Source: Bacteroidota bacterium (GTDB lineage Bacteria; Bacteroidota; Bacteroidia; Chitinophagales; Chitinophagaceae). Taken from it: a DNA stretch of 64,000 bases. The DNA lies in contig VBAR01000006.1 in assembly GCA_005882315.1 (NCBI GenBank), positions 1 through 64,000 of the forward strand. The letters run 5' to 3'. The notes beneath the pieces were generated by a model. It ran no database searches. It was not told the origin of the DNA and was given only the letters and a program-made list of their open reading frames with translations. The translations under genes and the position numbers were made by a program. Within the stretch, counting starts at the first letter, position 1, and the number at the start of each line of letters is the position of its first letter. Positions 57,458-64,000 of this stretch are shown piece by piece.

Positions 57458-58879
57458 ATGTTTCAAAAAGCTCTGAAAATAATAACCACTGTTTTATTGT
57501 TCCTGGTAACGGTACATGTTTATGGTGGCAATGGTCCTGAAACAACGGTTACTTTTAAAGTGCATAACAATACAGGCAGTGCTGTTGCCCTTTACAAAAT
57601 AGAAAATGGCGAAGCTGTAAAACTTAGCTTCAGAATCCCAAGTGAAATGGACACTTGTATGTTTTCATTCTCCATGGAAAAAGAAGGTGTGTATTTTATC
57701 CAAAGAGCTGGTGGCCACATGCCGGCATTTAATTATGTGATCTACCTGAAGCCAGGTGATAACAAATCAGTTGATATCTATGCCAGCAAATTGGGACTTG
57801 ATTTCGATAGTTGCAAAGTTCAAAGTCCAAATCATGAAACTGTTATCCTGCAAACATGGGCTAATTTGTTTAATGGGGTTGTTAAGCTGGGTATGAATAG
57901 AACTAAGAAGGATGAGTATATTATTGCATACAACAAACTTGCAGAACAGGCAGCGGAACTAAAAAGAAAAACTCCATCGAACAATAGCTTTTTCAAAAAG
58001 GTATTTACATTAAAACTAGATGCGGATCTTCAATATGCAAGAGCAGCAGCCTTCTTCCATTACGGAGAAAGGATGAATTCTGGTCTTGACAGCAATTCTA
58101 AACGTAGTCAGTTTTATCAGCCGATAGCAAAACAAAAAATTTGCAATACAGGTCTGTTACAATCAGAGAACGGATTGGCTTTGTTAAAATACAACCTCGG
58201 TTACCAGCTATTCCAGAAATACGGAACGCAGGAACAAATGCTGGCAACTTCATTTGTTGAAAAGATGAAGATGATATGCAACGATACGGTTCGTGCAGTA
58301 TATGCTTTAGACCGTATGAAGCAAATTACCAATTACGAACAATTCAAGATCGATATAGAACCTTTTAAAAAACTATTTACGACAACTGATTTAAAACAAG
58401 CTTACCAAAAGAAAGTTGATGAGCTGACAGTGTATGCAAAAGGTGCTCCAGCCTATAATTTTTCACTGAAGGATACAAAAGATCAAACCTTTTCATTATC
58501 CGATTTTAAAGGAAAAGTTGTTGTGATGGATATATGGGCGATGTGGTGTGCTCCCTGTCTTGCAGAAAAACCTTTGTTCAAAAAAGTAGAAGAGGCGTTT
58601 AAAGATAGGGATGATATTATATTCATTGGGGTATCACATGATGGACAAGCGAAAAAAGAGGTTTGGAAAAATTTTGTTGAAAAGAAAGGATGGAAAAACA
58701 TTGAATTGCTTGCCAATTACGATGAATCTATCGGCAAATATTATAAGGTCGAAGGCATTCCCCGCTTTATGATCTTTGATAAAGAAGGAAAAATTGTAAC
58801 GGTGGATGCACCGCGTCCTTCTGATCCGGAATTCAAATTATTAATTGAACAAACACTTCAATCCAATAGCGAAAAATGA
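57458..58879 (+). CDS. TlpA-like thioredoxin-fold protein, first of pair
   Basis: The 473-residue product has a signal peptide (VHVYG, ~23), an N-terminal beta domain (~28-120) of the DUF4369-like sort and a helical middle (~125-325). A C-terminal AhpC/TlpA thioredoxin domain (~330-470) contains IWAMWCAPC, with redox pair Cys364/Cys367, a cis-Pro region (VEGIPRFMIFD) and a preceding KGKVVVMDIW strand. Such proteins reduce or isomerise disulfides in the periplasm, which could unfold protein substrates for the neighbouring protease. Its stop overlaps the next start (ATGA). Confidence 0.88.
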   Translation: MFQKALKIITTVLLFLVTVHVYGGNGPETTVTFKVHNNTGSAVALYKIENGEAVKLSFRIPSEMDTCMFSFSMEKEGVYFIQRAGGHMPAFNYVIYLKPGDNKSVDIYASKLGLDFDSCKVQSPNHETVILQTWANLFNGVVKLGMNRTKKDEYIIAYNKLAEQAAELKRKTPSNNSFFKKVFTLKLDADLQYARAAAFFHYGERMNSGLDSNSKRSQFYQPIAKQKICNTGLLQSENGLALLKYNLGYQLFQKYGTQEQMLATSFVEKMKMICNDTVRAVYALDRMKQITNYEQFKIDIEPFKKLFTTTDLKQAYQKKVDELTVYAKGAPAYNFSLKDTKDQTFSLSDFKGKVVVMDIWAMWCAPCLAEKPLFKKVEEAFKDRDDIIFIGVSHDGQAKKEVWKNFVEKKGWKNIELLANYDESIGKYYKVEGIPRFMIFDKEGKIVTVDAPRPSDPEFKLLIEQTLQSNSEK

Positions 58880-60666
58880 AAATTCGTATAAAAAATATTT
58901 TTGCAGGTATTGCCAGCCTGGTAGTTTTTAATGCTGCTATGGCACAACAAGATCAAGTGATCTTAACCGGCACATTTACTGAAAAAATAAATGCCGAACT
59001 GCAACTTATTAAAACAGTAAACGGGAAAATTGAAAAATTAGGTGACTACACGATCAACCCAAGCAACCCTGATTTTGTTTTTGCTTTTTCCGCTGATACG
59101 ACCATCAATTATAGTTTCCAGGTAAAAACTTTAAAACAGGGGCACATGAGGTTGGAGGCAGACAAATATTATACGCTTCCATTAACACTTAAACCAGGAC
59201 AGAACTATTCATTAAAAGTTACCCTGTCAAAATTAAATGCTGAGAAAAAAACAGGATTTGAATTTAAGCCAGATACAGGAAAATCTTCTATTGCATTTGT
59301 AAGCGGAAAATTCGTTAATTGGAAAGTTGGAGTAAGTATTACTATGCAGAGAGTTGTTGATGGCAGTTACGAAACAATAAATAGTTTTAGCAATCGTAAT
59401 GAAAAGCCTTTTTTGTTGCCTTGCCTGGTAAAAGAGGAAGGTTTTTATTATCTCATTTCTCCACGCTGGAGAATACGTATCTATCTGAAACCTGCAGACA
59501 ACCTTGAACTGGCAATTAATGGTATGTCAGGGTCCTACGAGGTCGTTAATGGTTCTGAAGAAAATCAATTGATGCAAGAATGGCAGCAATTGATCTCTCC
59601 AATTACAAGCTATGGCTATAATTCAATAATGGTACAAAGAGATTCTTTTGATCTTAATGCCTATCAGAAAACCTATGAAAGCCTGGAACCATCAATTGTC
59701 AATTTCAGAAACAATATCAATCATATTGGTTCAAGATTCAGCAAGATTTTCAGAACGGCAATGGGTGTTGATAAAGAATTCGCACCAATTTTATTTTTAT
59801 TTAATAGCACAGTAAAGAATGCAAAGGGCTTTGGGGGTACACCGAAGAATTTTAATGATGTTCCTGCTTTTTACCAGAGTTTCATACAAACAAATAAATT
59901 CAGTGATGCGTCACTATTAAATATTGGTGAAGCAAGACGTTACATGAACCTGTATACTAAACTTGTTATTGCTTCTTTACCGGAAGATAAGAAAAAGCAA
60001 TTAACTGAGAATGAAAAGCTCGGGCTGATGATCAATACAATTTCGAATGACACATTAAAATCTTATTTCCTAAAAGACCAGATGTCAGAAATAGCAATTA
60101 ATAACCTGACCGAATTCAGATCCATATTGGAGCCCTATAAAAAATACACGAAACCTGCTTCTGTAAAAAGGGAATACCTAAAGATCTACGATCAATTCAG
60201 CAGCGATACAGCGTATGTTGGCAAATCCGCATACAATTTTACGCTGCCGGATTCTACTGGTCGTATGATCTCCATGAAAGACTTTAAAGGCAAAGTAGTA
60301 TTTATAGATGTGTGGGCAACATGGTGCGGACCTTGCAGGGAACAATTTCCCTTTCTTAAAGAAGTTGAAGAAGAATATAAGAACAACAGTGATATTGTTT
60401 TCCTGGGTATAACCATTGATAGGGAGAGGGATCGTCAGAAATGGCTCAACACGATAAAGAAAGAAAATTTGCCGCCTTTGCAATTATTTGATGACATGGG
60501 AAAATATTTTGGAAAAAAATATGAGATCAATGCCATTCCAAGATTTTTACTGATAAGCAAAGATGGTAAATGGATAGAAGTTCGTTGCCCAAGACCTGAA
60601 GCAAAAGAAGACCTTAAAAAATATTTGGATAAGGCTTTACAAGAAAAACCTTTAGTAAAAGGTTAA
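58876..60666 (+). CDS. TlpA-like thioredoxin-fold protein, second of pair
   Basis: The 596-residue product has a signal peptide (AAMAQQ, ~24). Two N-terminal beta segments (~27-130 and ~135-235) and a helical middle precede the C-terminal TlpA domain (~455-592). The redox pair is Cys484/Cys487 (VWATWCGPC) and the cis-Pro site is INAIPRFLLIS. It shares layout with the 57458 protein but has an extra N-terminal beta domain. Start and stop overlap (ATGA), so the two are translationally coupled and probably made in equal amounts. It is the last gene before a terminator. Confidence 0.88.
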   Translation: MKIRIKNIFAGIASLVVFNAAMAQQDQVILTGTFTEKINAELQLIKTVNGKIEKLGDYTINPSNPDFVFAFSADTTINYSFQVKTLKQGHMRLEADKYYTLPLTLKPGQNYSLKVTLSKLNAEKKTGFEFKPDTGKSSIAFVSGKFVNWKVGVSITMQRVVDGSYETINSFSNRNEKPFLLPCLVKEEGFYYLISPRWRIRIYLKPADNLELAINGMSGSYEVVNGSEENQLMQEWQQLISPITSYGYNSIMVQRDSFDLNAYQKTYESLEPSIVNFRNNINHIGSRFSKIFRTAMGVDKEFAPILFLFNSTVKNAKGFGGTPKNFNDVPAFYQSFIQTNKFSDASLLNIGEARRYMNLYTKLVIASLPEDKKKQLTENEKLGLMINTISNDTLKSYFLKDQMSEIAINNLTEFRSILEPYKKYTKPASVKREYLKIYDQFSSDTAYVGKSAYNFTLPDSTGRMISMKDFKGKVVFIDVWATWCGPCREQFPFLKEVEEEYKNNSDIVFLGITIDRERDRQKWLNTIKKENLPPLQLFDDMGKYFGKKYEINAIPRFLLISKDGKWIEVRCPRPEAKEDLKKYLDKALQEKPLVKG

Positions 60667-60734
60667 GCTAATTGATATTTAAAACAAAAAAACTAAGATA
60701 AATTTTTCTCATAAGCAGTTAGTTTTGGTTACGA

Positions 60735-60760
60735 GGGGCCTGTTCAGGCTCCTTTTATTT
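60735..60760 (+). terminator. Terminator of the metalloprotease/TlpA operon
   Basis: GGGGCCTG pairs with CAGGCTCC (one G-T pair) and is followed by TTTTATTTTTT. It lies 69 bp beyond the second TlpA stop codon, ending the transcript before the STN-SusC gene. Confidence 0.8.
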
Positions 60761-60784
60761 TTTGTCATCTTCTTCAACTACTAC

Positions 60785-60853
60785 CATTGCAAGCAATGTA
60801 AAAAAATGGTTTACACTTCCTATAAGGATGTGTTGGTTCGGGTTAACCCCAAC
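60785..60853. promoter_or_regulatory. Cluster of three dyads upstream of the STN-type SusC
   Basis: Three inverted repeats fall in 69 bp: CATTGC-AA-GCAATG (60785-60798), ACACTTCCT-ATA-AGGATGTGT with one mismatch (60813-60833), and GTTGG with a bulge then GGGTTAACCCCAAC (60832-60853), the last containing the perfect palindrome GGGTTAACCC. They sit 155-223 bp before the start codon, in a 341-bp gap that holds no gene. They could be regulator sites or leader RNA structure. Confidence 0.4.
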
Positions 60854-61007
60854 AATACATGTCCTTGCAGACTCCTTATTGTTTCACCCAATCTAAAAAC
60901 AAAATTATGTTTTAAATTTATGTATGCTTTTGAAGTTGTCATGTAAAAGCATGTGCTGAACTTTTTTCGGTATCTTTCCCTAAGCTAACTGTCAAACGCT
61001 ACGAGTC

Positions 61008-64000
61008 ATGAAACTCACGACCATTATTATCTTATCAGCCTGCCTCACCGCAAGTGTCAACGGGTATAGTCAGAAAGTAACTATTTCTGAAAAAAATGCC
61101 AACCTGGAAAAGATATTTAAGCAAATAAAAAAACAAACCGGTTATGTTTTCTTTTATGATGTAAGCATACTTGACGGAGCCAAACCTGTAACCATACAGG
61201 TAAAGGATGTTGAAATTGAACAGGTGTTAAAAGAAATTCTGCATGACCAGCTATTAGATTACTCCATTGAAAACAAAACCATCGCTATTGTAAAAAAAGA
61301 TCCTTCAATAATAAAAGAACAAACTCCATTGCCGTCGCCACCAATTACAGTTCGTGGCCGCATCGTAAACGATGGAGGTGAGCCAGTGCAAGCCACTATT
61401 ACCGCTAAGGGTACTGGCAAAGCTGCAACTTCAACCAATGACAAGGGTGAGTTTGCTATAGTGGTCAAGGATCTCGAGGGCAGTCTTATAATTTCCGCAG
61501 TTGGTATTGAAATACTGGAAATAAAATTAGATGGAAGGAGAGAGTTAACAATAAATGTAAAAACAAAAGTTAGTGTAATGGATGAGGTGCAGAGGATTGC
61601 CTATGGTACAACCACGAGGCGTTTTAGTACAGGATCCATTTCAAAAATAAAAGGGGAAGATATCAGGAATCAACCGGTAGAAAATCCCATGCTTGCATTA
61701 GGAGGAAGAGCGCCGGGTTTGCAGATCACTCAAGTCAACGGTATGGCCGGTGGGGCAGTTAGTATAAGTATCCGTGGCAGAAACTCTCTTGGAGCCGGGT
61801 CCGAGCCTCTATACATTATTGATGGTGTACCTTTTGCCCATTCGCTATCCACTGTAGTATTTTCAAATAATGTTACAGCCCAAACATTGGGAGGACTTAA
61901 CAACGCCACTAACGGTACAAGTCCATTTGTAACCCTTAATGCTGCCGACATTGAAAGCATTGAAGTGCTGAAAGACGCGGATGCTACTGCCATCTACGGT
62001 TCAAGAGGGTCAAATGGGGTAATACTCATCACTACAAGAAAAGCCAAAGCAAATAAGACATCCGTTGAGGCAAGTTTTTATACCGGTTGGGGACGGCCTA
62101 CCATTATGCCTGAAATGCTGAATACACAGCAATATGTGGCAATGCGAAAAGAAGCGTTTAAGAATGATGGAATTATTCCCACAGCATCTAATGCCACCGA
62201 TTTTATGGTATGGGACACGACACGTTATAATGACTGGGCAAAAATATTGATGGGTGAAACCGCACGTAGTTATGATGCACAGGTACGCCTTTCAGGGGGA
62301 AACGAGCAAACCCGGTTTTCGCTCTCAACAGGCTACCACCGTGAGACGCCTGTCTTCTATGGTAACATGTTCGATGATCGTATTCATGTTCGGGCAAACA
62401 TGACGCATCATTCTATTGATAAGAAATTTTCTCTTACACTAAGTACAGGATATAACATTGATAATAATAATATCAATACAATAGATATGGGCCAATTGCT
62501 AACTACGATACCCAATGCGCCCTACCCGCTTGATGCGAATGGAAACCTGGTCTGGAGTGATAAGGGTGTCAATTTTTCAAACCCACTTCAATTTACAAAA
62601 AAGCTATACAAAGGCGTAACAGAACACTCCATCAGCGATATCAATTTGGGTTATCGTTTCAGCAAAAATTTTGAGATCAGGATAGATGGAGGGATGAATA
62701 TCGTACGCCTTGACCAGAGAACTACCAACCCGGTAAGTTCTCAAAGCCCTTTAGGGACAACGCCAATAAGTTCAGCTCAATTTTTTAACGAGTCCCAGCG
62801 AAACTGGATCGTGGAGCCGCAGGCAGAATACACTAAACAATTTGGGAAAGGCCGGTTACAAGTGCTGGCGGGTTGTAGTTTCCAGGAGCAGCTTACAGAA
62901 GGAGCAACAATAAGTGCCACCGGGTATGCAAGTGATGAATTACTTGGAACACCAGGTCCTGCGGCTACAAAATCGGTTACCAGCAACTACGGTAAGTACC
63001 GGTACAACGCTTTTTTTGGCAGGGTTGGTTACAGGTATAACAATAAGTACCTTATAAATATATCTGGCCGTCGCGACGGGTCCAGTCGTTTTGGACCGGG
63101 AAAACAATTTGGCAATTTCGGTGCAGTGGGAGCGGGGTGGATATTTTCTGAAGAGAAGTTCATGAAAAATATTTCCTTCCTTAACTACGGTAAGATCAGA
63201 ACAAGTATCGGTGTTACAGGCAACGACCGTATTGGCAACTACCAGTACATAGCACGTTGGAGTACTACAAGTGCCGCCCTTCCTTACCAGGGTATTAGTG
63301 GTTTTTTTCCAATAAATCTTCAAAATCCTGATTTTGCCTGGGAACGCAATCAAAAATGGGAAGCTGCAATTGAGCTTGGATTTTTTCAAGACAGGTTGTT
63401 TGCAAGCGCCACTTATTATATGAGCCGGAGCGATAATCAACTGATCGGTTACACGCTTCCATCACAGACAGGCTTTGCAAGCATTACGGCCAACAGGAAT
63501 GCAATAGTTGAAAACAGGGGTTGGGAATTCATGATCAATACTACCAACATCAGGACAAAGAATTTTACCTGGAAAAGTTCATTCAACATTTCGATACCAC
63601 GCAGCGAATTGGTGGCATATCCTAATCTTGAAACATCAAGCTTTGCCAATGCGCTTATTATAGGATATCCTGTTACCGTACGCAAATACCTCGAGTACCA
63701 GGGGGTTGATACTGCAACCGGTATTTACAAGCTTAATGGGATCAACCTGACTAAAGACAGAACCCAGGTACGTGATTTGGGACAGCGCCTTTATGGTGGA
63801 TTGCAAAATACTTTTACTTACAAAGGATGGTCTCTTGATCTGTTCTTCCATTTTGTTCAACAAGACGGTTTGAGCAGCATTAACTTCGTGGCGCCGGGTA
63901 ACCGTTCAAATCAGACTATATTAGTTTTAGACAGATGGCAGCATAAAGGAGAAATTACCGATATACAGAAATTCTCTACTACCGGGGCAGCTGTTACTCA
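61008..64000 (+). CDS. SusC-type TonB-dependent transporter with STN domain (3' partial)
   Basis: The frame starts at ATG 61008 and stays open to the window end, giving 997 codons. It has a signal peptide (SVNGYSQ, ~22) and an STN domain (~24-103: NLEKIFKQIKKQTGYVFFYD; VLKEILHDQLLDYSIE). A carboxypeptidase-regulatory domain (~118-190), plug (LGGRAPGLQITQVNGMAGGA; YIIDGVPF; IEVLKDADATAIYGSRGSNG) and most of the barrel follow. STN domains in TonB-dependent transporters usually bind a FecR-type anti-sigma factor for signalling, but no FecI/FecR genes lie upstream here. Its own terminator-separated promoter suggests a separate transcription unit. A SusD gene is expected just beyond the window. 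Confidence 0.92.
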   Translation, partial: MKLTTIIILSACLTASVNGYSQKVTISEKNANLEKIFKQIKKQTGYVFFYDVSILDGAKPVTIQVKDVEIEQVLKEILHDQLLDYSIENKTIAIVKKDPSIIKEQTPLPSPPITVRGRIVNDGGEPVQATITAKGTGKAATSTNDKGEFAIVVKDLEGSLIISAVGIEILEIKLDGRRELTINVKTKVSVMDEVQRIAYGTTTRRFSTGSISKIKGEDIRNQPVENPMLALGGRAPGLQITQVNGMAGGAVSISIRGRNSLGAGSEPLYIIDGVPFAHSLSTVVFSNNVTAQTLGGLNNATNGTSPFVTLNAADIESIEVLKDADATAIYGSRGSNGVILITTRKAKANKTSVEASFYTGWGRPTIMPEMLNTQQYVAMRKEAFKNDGIIPTASNATDFMVWDTTRYNDWAKILMGETARSYDAQVRLSGGNEQTRFSLSTGYHRETPVFYGNMFDDRIHVRANMTHHSIDKKFSLTLSTGYNIDNNNINTIDMGQLLTTIPNAPYPLDANGNLVWSDKGVNFSNPLQFTKKLYKGVTEHSISDINLGYRFSKNFEIRIDGGMNIVRLDQRTTNPVSSQSPLGTTPISSAQFFNESQRNWIVEPQAEYTKQFGKGRLQVLAGCSFQEQLTEGATISATGYASDELLGTPGPAATKSVTSNYGKYRYNAFFGRVGYRYNNKYLINISGRRDGSSRFGPGKQFGNFGAVGAGWIFSEEKFMKNISFLNYGKIRTSIGVTGNDRIGNYQYIARWSTTSAALPYQGISGFFPINLQNPDFAWERNQKWEAAIELGFFQDRLFASATYYMSRSDNQLIGYTLPSQTGFASITANRNAIVENRGWEFMINTTNIRTKNFTWKSSFNISIPRSELVAYPNLETSSFANALIIGYPVTVRKYLEYQGVDTATGIYKLNGINLTKDRTQVRDLGQRLYGGLQNTFTYKGWSLDLFFHFVQQDGLSSINFVAPGNRSNQTILVLDRWQHKGEITDIQKFSTTGAAVT

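Noticed and set aside
60830-60853. GGTTCGGG segment considered as a tRNA T-arm
   Set aside because: No acceptor, D or anticodon arms can be folded around it.
60725-60946. 73-codon forward frame after the TlpA genes
   Set aside because: It runs through the terminator hairpin and the dyad cluster, has atypical composition, and shows no family features.

Overview
The window is about 64 kb of a Bacteroidota chromosome. The style best fits a Chitinophagaceae-like soil or freshwater polysaccharide degrader, although the genus cannot be named from sequence alone. The evidence is four SusC-type and three SusD-type genes, a type IX secretion sorting domain, many lipoproteins, modest GC content, few Shine-Dalgarno sites, and candidate promoters of the Bacteroidota TAnnTTTG type. 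No tRNA, rRNA, CRISPR array, transposase or phage gene was seen.

Region 1 (1-3483) holds the 3' end of a large repetitive secreted adhesin with a type IX C-terminal domain, then a GHL10-type glycosidase lipoprotein. Region 2 (3487-20858) is a polyuronate utilisation locus of the alginate type. A lacI-PL6 pair faces a ten-gene operon: SDR uronate reductase, PL17 oligoalginate lyase, KdgF cupin, SusC, SusD, esterase, PL38-like lyase, KdgK, hexuronate MFS transporter and GH88. In the proposed scheme the surface and periplasmic lyases cut the polymer, SusCD imports oligomers, PL17 and GH88 release unsaturated monomers, KdgF and the SDR convert them to 2-keto-3-deoxygluconate, and KdgK phosphorylates it. 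A 28-bp imperfect palindrome in the divergent promoter region is the likely LacI-family operator. GH88, PL38 and the esterase suggest the substrate is not plain alginate.

Region 3 (20909-33218) holds a DUF4421 barrel protein, then a co-directional block: OmpR-type response regulator, sensor kinase, PepSY-like protein, TonB-dependent receptor, YncE-like propeller, and a TolC/adaptor/RND efflux system. Region 4 (33428-39652) holds single genes: a metallophosphoesterase, a PAP2 phosphatase, the decayed tail of a TonB-dependent receptor, an MltF-like lytic transglycosylase, and a LytS/LytTR two-component pair.

Region 5 (40044-64000) is a large outer-membrane uptake locus with no carbohydrate-active enzyme: two consecutive SusC/SusD pairs, a DUF4843 lipoprotein, a PKD-like lipoprotein, two paralogous zinc-metalloprotease-family proteins, two TlpA-like thioredoxin-fold proteins, and a third SusC with an STN domain that runs off the window. 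The content points to peptide or protein scavenging. The first metalloprotease paralogue has lost two of its three zinc-binding histidines while the second keeps them, so the pair looks like a pseudoenzyme plus an enzyme. A roughly 260-bp segment before the first paralogue, including the tail of the previous gene and its terminator, is duplicated in tandem.
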